Below, one piece after another: positions 52,524-61,428 of a DNA stretch of 64,000 bases. The stretch spans positions 39,617-103,616 of the forward strand of contig CACCYQ010000001.1 in assembly GCA_902550285.1 (NCBI GenBank), read 5' to 3'. The notes beneath the pieces were generated by a model. That model searched no databases and was not told the DNA's origin. It saw nothing but the letters and a program-made list of their open reading frames with translations. The first letter of the stretch is position 1. Each line of letters starts with the position of its first letter. A program made the translations under genes and the position numbers. This stretch comes from an uncultured Pelagibacteraceae bacterium. GTDB taxonomy: Bacteria > Pseudomonadota > Alphaproteobacteria > Pelagibacterales > Pelagibacteraceae.

Positions 52524-53138
52524 ATGAACTATCTAATTTTAGGTTTCGTAACTGGATTAAGTTTAATTTTAGCGATAGGAGCTCAAAATATATTTGTTAT
52601 TGAGCAAGGTTTAAAGAAGCAATATGTATTTTTAGTTTGTTTAATTTGTGCTGTATCAGATTTAATTTTAATATTCATAGGTATTTTTTTATTTGAATAT
52701 TTTAAAAATTTATTTACCAATAATATTGAACTAATATTTAATATCCTTTTATTTATTTTTTTAATTTATTTTATTATTAGCAAATTAAGATTTAAATACG
52801 AAAATTTAGATCTAAATTTAAAAGAAAATAAAATATCTTTAAAAAATGTTGTGGTAAAAACCTTAGGTTTTACATATCTAAATCCACACGTTTATTCAGA
52901 TACAGTTTTTTTTCTTGGAAATTTTTCTAAGAATTTTTTAATTACACAAAAATATTTCTTTGGAATTGGTGCTTCAATAGCTTCTTTTTTATTTTTTTTC
53001 TTTCTTGGTTACTTATCTAAATTTTCATCAAAGTACTTACAAAATATTAAGGCTTGGAAAACTATAAATTTGTTTATAATTATATTTATGAGCGTATTAG
53101 CCTTATTTGTTTTAAAAGATATTTTAAATTTTATTTAA
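52524..53138 (+). CDS. LysE family amino acid exporter
   Basis: 204 residues, six predicted membrane helices. GLSLILAIGAQNIFVIEQGLKKQY is the LysE/ArgO N-terminal motif; GFTYLNPHVYSDTVFFLG is the second. It likely exports basic or other amino acids. The central loop is asparagine- and lysine-rich. Confidence 0.85.
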   Translation: MNYLILGFVTGLSLILAIGAQNIFVIEQGLKKQYVFLVCLICAVSDLILIFIGIFLFEYFKNLFTNNIELIFNILLFIFLIYFIISKLRFKYENLDLNLKENKISLKNVVVKTLGFTYLNPHVYSDTVFFLGNFSKNFLITQKYFFGIGASIASFLFFFFLGYLSKFSSKYLQNIKAWKTINLFIIIFMSVLALFVLKDILNFI

Positions 53139-53143
53139 TATCA

Positions 53144-53166
53144 AAGTGTGGCAAGTTGTTACACTT
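53144..53166. promoter_or_regulatory. 23-base dyad upstream of pseudoazurin
   Basis: The arms AAGTGT and ACACTT, plus inner CAA and TTG, are symmetric about 53155; only the GG/TT pairs break symmetry. It begins six bases after the LysE stop and lies about 75 bases before the pseudoazurin ATG. It is either an operator or, with G-U pairs, an RNA stem ending the LysE transcript. Confidence 0.4.
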
Positions 53167-53240
53167 CATCTTATTGATAATTTTTATTCTGTAACTATAT
53201 GCTTAACATGAATTACACAGACACACATATTATATAGCAA

Positions 53241-53663
53241 ATGAAATATTTTTATTTTTTTATATTTTTTATTTGTTCATTTGCGTCAAATGCTGCAGAT
53301 GTCACAGTCGAAATGCTTAATAGATCTGGCAAAGAAAGCATGGTTTATTCAGAGAAGATTGTCAGAATTAATGTTGGAGATACAGTTTTTTGGAAAGCTA
53401 CTGATAAAGGCCATAATGTTGAATTTATTAAGGGTGGTGTGCCAGAAGGAGTTGATAAGTTTAAATCAAAATATAATAAAGATGTAGATTATAAATTTAC
53501 TATTCCAGGTATATACGCTTATTGGTGTACTCCGCATAAAAGCATGGGAATGATAGGATTTGTGGTTGTAGGTGATGACAAATCTAACCTAGATGCAATT
53601 AAAAGCATAAGATTTTCTGCAAAATCAAAAAAAATTGCGCCAGATTTAATTAATAGTCTTTAA
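53241..53663 (+). CDS. Pseudoazurin (type I copper protein)
   Basis: 140 residues. A signal peptide ends near NAADV. Copper ligands are H58 (DKGHNVEF), C96, H99 and M104 (WCTPHKSMGM). It is a periplasmic electron carrier; well-known partners are copper nitrite reductase and N2O reductase, neither of which is in this window, so its partner here is open. Confidence 0.9.
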   Translation: MKYFYFFIFFICSFASNAADVTVEMLNRSGKESMVYSEKIVRINVGDTVFWKATDKGHNVEFIKGGVPEGVDKFKSKYNKDVDYKFTIPGIYAYWCTPHKSMGMIGFVVVGDDKSNLDAIKSIRFSAKSKKIAPDLINSL

Positions 53664-53667
53664 TTAA

Positions 53668-54957
53668 CTACTTATTTGAAAATCCATACTTTCTAAGTCT
53701 TATATCTCCTGTTCGTGCATGAGCTTCCATTCCTTCGTATCTTGAAATTCTAGCTGCGGCGGCTCCAACTTCTTTAGTAGATTCTTTAGTCATTCTTTGA
53801 AAACTTAAAGTTTTAATAAATTTACCTACAAACAATCCACCCGTATATCTGCCGGCACCTTTTGTAGGAAGAATGTGATTTGTGCCAGAACATTTGTCTC
53901 CATAAGCAACTGTAGTTTCTTCTCCTATAAATAAAGAACCGTAGTTTTTTAATCTATCGTGAAACCACTTTAAATTTTTTGTTTGTACCTCTAAGTGTTC
54001 TGGAGCATATTCATCACTAATTTTTGCCATTTCTTCATCAGTTTCACAAAGCACAACTTCACCAAAATCTCTCCATGCATCCCCAGCACTTTGTTTTGGA
54101 AGCTCTGGTAAATCTGCAATTAATTCTGGCACTCTTTTTATTACTTCATCTGCTAATTTTTTACTTGTTGTAAATAACCAAGCAGGTGAGTTGTAGCCAT
54201 GTTCAGCTTGACCAACTAGATCAACAGCAACTATTTCTGGATCAGCAGTCTCATCAGCTATCACTGCTATTTCTGTAGGTCCAGCAAACAAGTCAATTCC
54301 AACTTTTCCAAATAAAATTCTTTTTGCTTCTGCAACAAATTGATTACCTGGTCCAACCAAAATATCTGCAGGTGCATTTCCAAACAAACCATTTGTCATT
54401 GCAGCAATAGCTTGAACTCCTCCAAGATTCATAATTACATCGGCACCACATAAATCTGCTGTATATACGATTGAAGGATGAACACCCACATCAGGTTTTG
54501 GAGAGCTACATACCAATATATTTTTTACTCCTGCAACTTTTGCTGTAGTCACACTCATTACTGCTGATGCTATATGAGCGTATCTCCCAGCTGGAACATA
54601 GCATCCAGCCGTATTAACAGGGATTAATTTCTGACCTGCATAGAGACCATTTGATAATTCTACTTCAAAGTCTTGGCCATAATTTTTTAGTTGTGCTTCA
54701 GCAAATTTTCTAACTCTTTCATGTGAAAACTGAATATCATCTTTAGTTTTTTGATCTAAATTTTTTTTTATTTCCTCTATTTTTTCCTTTGAAACTATTA
54801 TTTCACCTTCATACTTATCAAATTTTTTACCTAGAGCCTTACATCCTTCTTCTTTTGTTTTTTCTATATCTTTTAAAATATTTTCTACAATTTCTCTTGT
54901 CTTACTATCATCGGTCGATGAAGTTTTTGGTGATTTTTTTAAATATTTAATAGCCAT
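53668..54957 (-). CDS. Histidinol dehydrogenase family protein, HpsN-like
   Basis: 429 residues. The whole HisD fold is present: NTAGCYVPAGRYAHIASAVM, VGPGNQFVAEAKRILFG, DLFAGPTEIAVIAD, QAEHGYNSPAWL and GTNHILPTKGAGRYTGGL. The LFAGPTEIAV form is the one I associate with HpsN (2,3-dihydroxypropane-1-sulfonate 3-dehydrogenase) and relatives rather than HisD of histidine synthesis. No his genes lie nearby. It is the last gene of an operon with a phosphotransacetylase-like and a DhaK gene; the substrate is inferred. Confidence 0.75.
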   Translation of the reverse strand: MAIKYLKKSPKTSSTDDSKTREIVENILKDIEKTKEEGCKALGKKFDKYEGEIIVSKEKIEEIKKNLDQKTKDDIQFSHERVRKFAEAQLKNYGQDFEVELSNGLYAGQKLIPVNTAGCYVPAGRYAHIASAVMSVTTAKVAGVKNILVCSSPKPDVGVHPSIVYTADLCGADVIMNLGGVQAIAAMTNGLFGNAPADILVGPGNQFVAEAKRILFGKVGIDLFAGPTEIAVIADETADPEIVAVDLVGQAEHGYNSPAWLFTTSKKLADEVIKRVPELIADLPELPKQSAGDAWRDFGEVVLCETDEEMAKISDEYAPEHLEVQTKNLKWFHDRLKNYGSLFIGEETTVAYGDKCSGTNHILPTKGAGRYTGGLFVGKFIKTLSFQRMTKESTKEVGAAAARISRYEGMEAHARTGDIRLRKYGFSNK

Positions 54958-54983
54958 AATTCTTAAAATCTTTAAAGCATAAA

Positions 54984-55895
54984 TTAATCTAATGCAACTA
55001 CAGCAGCTGCCATAGAAGCTAATCTTGCTGGTGCCTCATCTGATCTACTAGTAATTACAACGGGGACCTTACCTCCAACTACAACACCTGCGGCACAGGC
55101 ACCCATAAAATATATCATCATTTTTACCAAGCCATTTCCAGATTCAATATTTGGAACGAGTAACACATCAGCTTGACCTGCTACTATATTTTTAATTCCT
55201 TTAATTGCTGCAGATTTTTTTGAAATGCTATTATCAAATGCTAAGGGACCAAATACATCGGCATTTATTTTTTCTTTTAGTGCTAATTCAGTAATTTCTT
55301 TAGCATCTATTGAACTTTGGACACTATCTAGTACTTCTTCAGTAGCTGATAAAATAGCAACTTTTGGTCTTTCAATTCCAATTCTATTACAAAAATTTAT
55401 AACATTTTTTAAAATATGAATTTTAGTTTTAACGTTTGGTAAAACGTTAAGTGCTCCATCAGTTATTATTAATGGTTTGTCTTCTTTATCTAATGTCATG
55501 TGCCAGATATGACTTAATCTCGTTTTTCCCATTAAATTATATTCTTTTTTTATTACTTCTTTCATTAAGACATCGGTATGAATGTGGCCTTTGACTATAA
55601 TTTTAATTTTACCTTTCGAAGCAAGTTGAGCAGCTATTTTTGCTGTACTATTTTCATCTGGTTCATTAACAATTTGATACTTTGAAATATCAAACTTTAG
55701 ATCCTGAGCACACTTTTCTATTTCTTCTTTATTTCCTATAAAAGTTGGAACTATTAGATTTTCCTTTACTGCATCCATAACTGATAGCATTGGCAAAGGT
55801 TTTCCAGCATTAACTATACCAGCAGCTACACCTTTTTTTTCATGAGCAACATCTAAAAGATTATTTGGGCAAATAGTTTCTTTATCTGAAATCAT
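54984..55895 (-). CDS. Phosphate acetyl/butyryltransferase family protein
   Basis: 303 residues, a stand-alone phosphotransacylase domain. IIVKGHIHTDVLMKEV, TRLSHIWHM, IITDGALNVLPN and VPNIESGNGLVKMMIYFMGACAAGVVVG match Pta/Ptb motifs. It converts acyl phosphate to acyl-CoA. In sulfonate pathways Pta handles acetyl phosphate from sulfoacetaldehyde acetyltransferase, but no xsc gene is in this window. Its start directly follows the dhaK stop. Confidence 0.85.
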   Translation of the reverse strand: MISDKETICPNNLLDVAHEKKGVAAGIVNAGKPLPMLSVMDAVKENLIVPTFIGNKEEIEKCAQDLKFDISKYQIVNEPDENSTAKIAAQLASKGKIKIIVKGHIHTDVLMKEVIKKEYNLMGKTRLSHIWHMTLDKEDKPLIITDGALNVLPNVKTKIHILKNVINFCNRIGIERPKVAILSATEEVLDSVQSSIDAKEITELALKEKINADVFGPLAFDNSISKKSAAIKGIKNIVAGQADVLLVPNIESGNGLVKMMIYFMGACAAGVVVGGKVPVVITSRSDEAPARLASMAAAVVALD

Positions 55896-56891
55896 TTAAT
55901 TGTTCCAAAAAGGACAGTTACTAGTAGCTAATAAATTTTTTTTTAAATTATCTGTTAATTTAAGAGTTGTAATAGACATGCCCGCCATTTCCATTGAAGT
56001 TGCATATCTTCCAACATAAGTTTTAATATTGTTTATTTTTGAAGAAGATAAATTTTCATTAACTCTTTTTGATACAATATACAACTCTTCTAGCGGCGTG
56101 GCTCCTAAGCTATTAATCATTATTGCAATGTTATCATTAGCAGTTAATTTTGAGTCTATAATTATTCTTTTATAAAGATCATCGACTAATTCATTAGCAG
56201 GTTTTAATTTTTCTCTTTTTATTCCAGGTTCTCCGTGTATACCCATTCCTATTTCTATTTCATCATCATTAATTTCAAAGGTGGGCTTTCCTGCTTCTGG
56301 TAATATACAGGGAGATAGAGCAACACCAAGAGTTCTGATGTTGGTGTTTGCTTCACTCGCAGTATTAAAAACTTCCTCTAACGACGCACCTGATTCTGCG
56401 ATAGCTCCTGCGATTTTAAAAACAAAAATCATACCAGCTATACCTCTTCTTTTAGATTTTTCTTCAACACTTGCACTTGCAATATCATCTGCAACAATTA
56501 TCTTTTTTGTTTTTATACCTTCAGCTTCAACCATTTCACAAGCCATTTCAAAATTCATTACATCTCCGCCATAGTTACCTATGATACACAAAACACCATT
56601 TCCGTTATCTGCATTTTTAATTGCTGAAACCATTTGTTCAACAGAAGGAGAAGCGAAAACAGATCCTATTGCACATGCATCTAAAAAACCTGTACCCACA
56701 TATCCTGTAAATACAGGAAGATGACCAGAACCACCACCAGTAACTATACCAACTTTTTTTGATGCTTTTTTTGCTCTTGTTATAACTCTACCATTATCTT
56801 TTGCTAAGGCATAAACATCAGGGTGAGATTTTATAAGTCCATCAATAGACTCTTCAACAAAATCACCAGGTTTATTGATTATTTTTTTCAC
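55896..56891 (-). CDS. dhaK: Dihydroxyacetone kinase subunit DhaK-like
   Basis: 331 residues. GGGSGHLPVFTGYVG with H57 and GMGIHGEPG with H219 (covalent hemiaminal to the keto group) define DhaK. It binds dihydroxyacetone or another small ketose; phosphotransfer needs DhaL, encoded separately at 62380-62967. No DhaM is seen. It is the first gene of a three-gene operon, divergent from the epoxide hydrolase by 44 bases. Confidence 0.88.
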   Translation of the reverse strand: MKKIINKPGDFVEESIDGLIKSHPDVYALAKDNGRVITRAKKASKKVGIVTGGGSGHLPVFTGYVGTGFLDACAIGSVFASPSVEQMVSAIKNADNGNGVLCIIGNYGGDVMNFEMACEMVEAEGIKTKKIIVADDIASASVEEKSKRRGIAGMIFVFKIAGAIAESGASLEEVFNTASEANTNIRTLGVALSPCILPEAGKPTFEINDDEIEIGMGIHGEPGIKREKLKPANELVDDLYKRIIIDSKLTANDNIAIMINSLGATPLEELYIVSKRVNENLSSSKINNIKTYVGRYATSMEMAGMSITTLKLTDNLKKNLLATSNCPFWNN

Positions 56892-56935
56892 GACTATTTT
56901 TATATTTTAGTTTTTAAACTATATATACTATTAAA

Positions 56936-58075
56936 ATGATAAAACCATTTAAAGTAGATATATCAGATAAATATTTGCAAAATATATATTCCAAAGTGAA
57001 AAATTACCCATGGCATGAGATGCCAGATGACGGCGGATGGTCTTATGGAACTAATTTAGATTATATGAAAGAGATTTCAAATTATTGGGTTGAAAAATTT
57101 GATTGGAGGAAAACTGAGAAAAAAATTAATAATTTCAAAAATTTTAAATCAAAAATAGAAGGAATTGATATTCATTTTATTCATGAAAAAGGAAGCGGCT
57201 CAAATCCAAGACCTCTGTTATTAAGTCATGGTTGGCCAGGATCAATAATTGAGTTTTTAAATATTATAGATCAACTTGCGCATCCAGAAAAATTTGGAGG
57301 CAATGTAGAAGATTCCTTTGATGTAATTGTGCCATCATTACCAGGATTTGGATTTTCTGGAAGACCATCAAAACCGATTGGTCCAAGAAAAATGGCATCA
57401 ATTTTTAACTTATTAATGACAAATGAACTTGGATACAAAAAATATATAGCCCAAGGAGGTGATTTTGGTGGAACGATTGCAACTTGGCTTGCGTACGATT
57501 ACCCAAAATCATGCGAAGCGATCCATATAAATATATTAATTGTTAGACATCCTGACGGACCACAAACTAAAGAAGAAAAAGAATGGGAAGAAAGATTTGA
57601 AAAAGACCAGATTGAAGAAAATGGATACAGAACTCAACAAGGTACTAAACCCCAAACGCTAAGTTATGCAATGATGGATAGTCCAATTGGTGTTGCTGCG
57701 TGGATTATAGAAAAAATGCGTGGTTGGTCTGATATTAAAAATGGTGACATTGAAAGTGTTCATTCAAAAGATACACTTTTATCAAATATAATGGTTTATT
57801 TGGTTACTAAAACTTTTAATACAGCTTCTTGGATTTACTATGGAAGAAGAGAAGAAGGAGGAAGATATTTACCAAAAGAAAATTTACCTATCAAAGTTCC
57901 AACGGCAGTAGCTTTATTTCCAAAAGAATATTTAGAATGGGCACCAAGATCTTATGTTGAAAGAATTTATAACATTAAAAGATGGACTAAAATGTCAAAA
58001 GGGGGACATTTTGCAGCTTTAGAACAGCCTGATTTATTAGTTAAAGATATTAGAGAATTTTCAAACAATTTATGA
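56936..58075 (+). CDS. Epoxide hydrolase (EPHX1-like, with EHN domain)
   Basis: 379 residues. The N-terminal EHN domain (about 1-105) is recognisable from PFKVDISDKYL, WHEMPDDGGWSYG and YWVEKFDWRKTE. The alpha/beta-hydrolase part has HGWPGS at 98-103, nucleophile D176 (GGDFGG) and H358 (GGHFAALEQP). It opens epoxides to diols. The stop overlaps adenine deaminase by four bases. Confidence 0.88.
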   Translation: MIKPFKVDISDKYLQNIYSKVKNYPWHEMPDDGGWSYGTNLDYMKEISNYWVEKFDWRKTEKKINNFKNFKSKIEGIDIHFIHEKGSGSNPRPLLLSHGWPGSIIEFLNIIDQLAHPEKFGGNVEDSFDVIVPSLPGFGFSGRPSKPIGPRKMASIFNLLMTNELGYKKYIAQGGDFGGTIATWLAYDYPKSCEAIHINILIVRHPDGPQTKEEKEWEERFEKDQIEENGYRTQQGTKPQTLSYAMMDSPIGVAAWIIEKMRGWSDIKNGDIESVHSKDTLLSNIMVYLVTKTFNTASWIYYGRREEGGRYLPKENLPIKVPTAVALFPKEYLEWAPRSYVERIYNIKRWTKMSKGGHFAALEQPDLLVKDIREFSNNL

Positions 58076-59061
58076 ATTTAAAAGAATTTATAAAAAAATC
58101 ACCTAAAGCTGAACTACATTTACATATTGAAGGTACATTGGAACCTGAGCTTATGTTTTCTTTAGCGAAAAGAAACAATGTAGAAATTCCATTTAAAAAT
58201 ATTGATGATGTTAAAAAAGCATATAATTTTAGTAATTTAGATTCTTTTTTAAAAATTTATTATGAAGGAGCTAAAGTATTAATAGAAGAAAAAGATTTTT
58301 TTGATCTTACATGGGCTTACATATTAAAATGTAAAGAAGACAATATAGTTCATACCGAAATATTTTTTGATCCACAAACTCATACTGATAGAGGAATTGA
58401 TTTTGATAAAGTTATAAATGGAATTTTTAATGCTTTTAAAAAAGGTGAAAAAGAATTTGGCTTAAGTTTTAAAATTATAATGTGTTTTTTAAGACATTTA
58501 AGTGAAAAAGAGTGCTTTAAAATTTTAGATAAAGCACTAGTTCACAAGGATAAAATTTTTGGGGTTGGATTAGATTCATCTGAAACAGGTAACCCTCCTA
58601 AAAAATTTGAAAAATTATTTAAAAAAGCAATAGAAAATGAGTTTATTACAGTTGCTCACGCAGGTGAAGAAGGTCCTCCAGAGTATATTTGGGAAGCTTT
58701 AAATATTTTAAATGTTCATAGAATTGATCATGGTGTTCAGTGCCTTAAAGATGAAAAATTGGTTGAATTATTATCAAAAAGTCAAATTCCTTTAACAGTT
58801 TGTCCACTTTCAAATATTAAATTAAGAGTTTTTGATACTTTGAAAGAGCATAATTTAAAAAAAATGTTAGAAAAAAAATTAATGGTAATGATAAATTCAG
58901 ATGATCCAGCCTATTTTGGGGGTTACTTAAATAAAAATTTAATTGAAATTCAGGAAGCTTTAAATCTTTCCTATGAACAAGTAAAAACACTACTTGTTAA
59001 CTCATTTAAGTCTTCTTTTTTAAAAGATAATAAAAAGAGAGAATGGATTTCTAAAATTTAA
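58072..59061 (+). CDS. Adenine deaminase (adenosine deaminase-like family)
   Basis: 329 residues. H16 and H18 (LHLHIEGT), H196-A-G-E199, HRIDHGV and D277-D278 (NSDDPAYFGGY) are the zinc and catalytic residues. The DPAYFGGY ending and EIFFDPQTHTDRG identify the adenine deaminase branch rather than adenosine deaminase. It makes hypoxanthine, salvaging purines or nitrogen. It starts in an ATGA overlap. Confidence 0.88.
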   Translation: MNLKEFIKKSPKAELHLHIEGTLEPELMFSLAKRNNVEIPFKNIDDVKKAYNFSNLDSFLKIYYEGAKVLIEEKDFFDLTWAYILKCKEDNIVHTEIFFDPQTHTDRGIDFDKVINGIFNAFKKGEKEFGLSFKIIMCFLRHLSEKECFKILDKALVHKDKIFGVGLDSSETGNPPKKFEKLFKKAIENEFITVAHAGEEGPPEYIWEALNILNVHRIDHGVQCLKDEKLVELLSKSQIPLTVCPLSNIKLRVFDTLKEHNLKKMLEKKLMVMINSDDPAYFGGYLNKNLIEIQEALNLSYEQVKTLLVNSFKSSFLKDNKKREWISKI

Positions 59062-59067
59062 ATTATT

Positions 59068-59643
59068 ATGAAAAAAATAATATTATCAATTAGTTTTATA
59101 GTTTACCTATTTTTTCTTTTACCTTATTCTACCACAATGGCAAACGAGGAAGCATCATACAAAGTTGTTCATAAAAATGAAATTTATGAAATAAGACATT
59201 ATTCAGATCGTTTAGTGGTTCAAGTAATGAATAAAAATGACAATAATGGCTTTAGAAAACTTTTTAATTATATTTCTGGAGCAAATAAAGCGTCTAAAAA
59301 AATTAGTATGACAATACCAGTTACCCAAACAAAAGAAAATAATACAACTTATATGCAGTTTTATTTACCTTCAAAATTTACAGAAGAAACAGTACCTTCC
59401 CCAACAAATCCTGAAGTAAAAATATCAACAATAAAAGAAGGATATTTTGCTGTTATTAGATATTCTGGAAGAGCATCAGACTCTAATTTTAATAAACATA
59501 GCAAAATTTTAGAGAATAAACTTAAGGAAGATAATATTTTAATTAGTGGACTTCCAATTAAAGCAACTTACAATTCGCCTTTTACATTACCTATGTTGAG
59601 AAGAAATGAAGCAATGTTTAAAGTAGAGTGGAATAAAAAATAA
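59068..59643 (+). CDS. SOUL family heme-binding protein, exported
   Basis: 191 residues with a signal peptide (residues about 1-25). YEIRHYSDRLVVQV, KKISMTIPVTQT, MQFYLPSKFTEETVPSP and YFAVIRYSGRAS match the SOUL/HBP fold. Periplasmic heme or tetrapyrrole binding is likely. It follows the deaminase gene by six bases. Confidence 0.85.
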   Translation: MKKIILSISFIVYLFFLLPYSTTMANEEASYKVVHKNEIYEIRHYSDRLVVQVMNKNDNNGFRKLFNYISGANKASKKISMTIPVTQTKENNTTYMQFYLPSKFTEETVPSPTNPEVKISTIKEGYFAVIRYSGRASDSNFNKHSKILENKLKEDNILISGLPIKATYNSPFTLPMLRRNEAMFKVEWNKK

Positions 59644-59654
59644 TTTAAATCAAA

Positions 59655-60479
59655 ATGAGCTTAACAGCTAAGCAGATAAAAAATTATGAAAATAATGGAT
59701 ATATAAGCCCAATAGATGTTTTATCCAAAAAAGAAGCACACGAAATCAGAGAAGAAATTGAGTTAATAGAAAAAAAATGGCCAGGAGAAATAGATGGATT
59801 AGGAAGAAATTATATTCATTTAATTTCACCAATTTTTGATAAAATTTGTCATAACAAAAAAATTTTAGATGCAGTTGAAAGTATCATTGGAAAAAATATT
59901 TTAGTTTGTGGAACAACTTTATTCATAAAAAACCCAGAACAAAAAGGCTTTGTTAGCTTCCATCAAGATGCAAAGTATATAGGTCTTGAACCATATAATT
60001 GGGTCACTGCCTGGGTAGCTGTAACAGATTCAAACGAAGAAAATGGTTGTATGAGAATGTGGCCAGAATCCCATAAAGAAAAAATAAAACATCACAATCA
60101 GAAATTTGATGAAAATAATTTGTTAACAAGAGGTCAAACTGTTGAAAATGTTCCATTAAATGAAACTGAACCAGTTATATTATTAGCAGGACAAATGTCA
60201 TTACATCATCCAACTGTTGTACATGGCTCTGGAATTAATAAAAGTAATGATAGAAGAATTGGTTTTGTTATCCAAAGCTATATTGGACCTGATGTAGACC
60301 AGGTTATAGGTAAAATGTATGTTCAGCAAGCCAGAGGAAATGATGAATTTAAATATCACAAACATGTCAGTAGACCTGTAGAACTAATGAATCAAAATGA
60401 CATTCAAACTAGAAAAAAAGCGAATGAAGAATTGTCAAAAATTTTTTATAGCGGCTCTAATAAAAAGGGCATATATTAG
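59655..60479 (+). CDS. Phytanoyl-CoA dioxygenase (PhyH) family protein
   Basis: 274 residues. H103-Q-D105, distal H190 (VVHGSG) and R200 form the Fe/2OG site. SFHQDAKYIGLEPYNWVTAWVAV and NGCMRMWPESHK are typical of PhyH members acting on small metabolites. It differs from the PhyH protein at 18095. Substrate unknown. Confidence 0.85.
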   Translation: MSLTAKQIKNYENNGYISPIDVLSKKEAHEIREEIELIEKKWPGEIDGLGRNYIHLISPIFDKICHNKKILDAVESIIGKNILVCGTTLFIKNPEQKGFVSFHQDAKYIGLEPYNWVTAWVAVTDSNEENGCMRMWPESHKEKIKHHNQKFDENNLLTRGQTVENVPLNETEPVILLAGQMSLHHPTVVHGSGINKSNDRRIGFVIQSYIGPDVDQVIGKMYVQQARGNDEFKYHKHVSRPVELMNQNDIQTRKKANEELSKIFYSGSNKKGIY

Positions 60480-60497
60480 CTAAAATTTAATATTATT

Positions 60498-60510
60498 GGA
60501 CAATATGTCC
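60498..60510. promoter_or_regulatory. GGACA-N3-TGTCC inverted repeat
   Basis: Perfect five-base arms in the gap between the PhyH and PsiE genes, followed by a short TTTT. It may be a weak terminator for PhyH or an operator for psiE. It does not look like a PhoB box. Confidence 0.25.
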
Positions 60511-60546
60511 TTTTGTTAAAATCAATAAAATATTTTATTCAACGTC

Positions 60547-60927
60547 ATGGAAAAAATTACAAAAAATCTTCAATTTGTGTTGTTAACTGTAATTCTAGTG
60601 AGCACTGTTATTGCAGTTGGTATCGAAATTAGAGCCATGATTATTAATCAATCAGTCACTCTAGCTGACTTGCTATTATTTTTTCTATATCTAGAAGTTC
60701 TAGCAATGGTAAGAGTTTTTTGGGATGAACAATCAATAAGTATCACCTTACCTTTATTGATAGCAATTACAGCTCTATCACGATTTATAATTCTACAAGG
60801 AAAAGAAATGGATCCAACTGGATTAGTTTATGAAGCAGTTGCAATAGTACTTATAGCTTCTGCAATTGTAATACTTAGATTGCGTCATAGCGATAAATTA
60901 GGTTTAAAGTCAAAAAAAAGAAAATAA
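60547..60927 (+). CDS. Phosphate-starvation-inducible PsiE family protein
   Basis: 126 residues, four predicted membrane helices. ADLLLFFLYLEVLAMVRVFWDE, ITALSRFIILQGKEMDP and AIVLIASAIVILRLRH are PsiE signatures. The role of PsiE is not known. The name reflects phosphate-regulated expression in E. coli; no clear Pho box is seen here. Confidence 0.85.
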   Translation: MEKITKNLQFVLLTVILVSTVIAVGIEIRAMIINQSVTLADLLLFFLYLEVLAMVRVFWDEQSISITLPLLIAITALSRFIILQGKEMDPTGLVYEAVAIVLIASAIVILRLRHSDKLGLKSKKRK

Positions 60928-60934
60928 AATAAAA

Positions 60935-61036
60935 TTATATTAAACTTATACCGTTTCTAACAAAATAAACTGCCAGTATAAAAACTAAAGCTAAATAAAT
61001 AATTATAAAAATCGTATATTTAATATATTTTTTCAT
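60935..61036 (-). CDS. Possible 33-residue membrane peptide
   Basis: A small frame starting at 61036 reads MKKYIKYT, a hydrophobic helix of about 18 residues, then VRNGISLI. It has a K-rich start and one membrane helix, but no convincing ribosome binding site or coupling. It lies between psiE and a terminator. Confidence 0.3.
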   Translation of the reverse strand: MKKYIKYTIFIIIYLALVFILAVYFVRNGISLI

Positions 61037-61075
61037 TAAATTTTTGTTATCAATTATTTTAATTAAAAGTCAATG

Positions 61076-61098
61076 AGGCGTCATAATTAATGACGCCT
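61076..61098 (-). terminator. Stem-loop terminator of the small exported protein gene
   Basis: Arms AGGCGTCAT (61076-61084) and ATGACGCCT (61090-61098) with a five-base loop. On the minus strand the stem is followed by ACTTTTAATT, moderately T-rich. It starts ten bases after the stop codon of the gene at 61109. Confidence 0.7.
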
Positions 61099-61108
61099 AA
61101 AGATTGTA

Positions 61109-61315
61109 TTAATTATTTAATAAAGCTAAAGCTTCATTAAGAAGCTTTTCTGATTTTGCATGATCACCTTCATCATGTGCTTTTTTACCAGCATCTCTTA
61201 GCTTTTGTACTTCAGCTAATTTGCTATCTATTTTACCCCATAACATAGGGCATGAACCCGCGTATGCTGAGCTTGTAAACATAATTAGTGAAAATATTAA
61301 TATTAACTTTTTCAT
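61109..61315 (-). CDS. Small exported helical protein
   Basis: 68 residues. The first 19 form a signal peptide (KKLILIFSLIMFTSSAYA). The remaining 49 residues are amphipathic: SCPMLWGKIDSKLAEVQKLRDAG and HAKSEKLLNEALALL, with one cysteine. It resembles small periplasmic proteins with a single TPR-like helical pair. I do not recognise a family. Its own terminator and a 113-base divergent gap suggest a separate transcript. Confidence 0.7.
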   Translation of the reverse strand: MKKLILIFSLIMFTSSAYAGSCPMLWGKIDSKLAEVQKLRDAGKKAHDEGDHAKSEKLLNEALALLNN

Positions 61316-61400
61316 ATTTATCCTTTCGTTAATGTTTAAATAGTTATTTTAAATTCAATTAATAGGTCCAGAATGTCACGTGTAATTAAAAATATTGTAA

Positions 61401-61423
61401 AAAAATATATTAAATATATTTTT
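61401..61423. other. Perfect AT-only inverted repeat before msrB
   Basis: Ten-base arms AAAAATATAT and ATATATTTTT with a three-base spacer end five bases before the msrB ATG. In RNA it would cover the ribosome binding region. In DNA this AT-rich, chance is possible. Confidence 0.25.
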
Positions 61424-61428
61424 AAATT

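Noticed and set aside
53668-54957. Histidinol dehydrogenase of histidine biosynthesis
   Set aside because: Motif form resembles HpsN-type proteins and there are no his genes nearby; context is catabolic.
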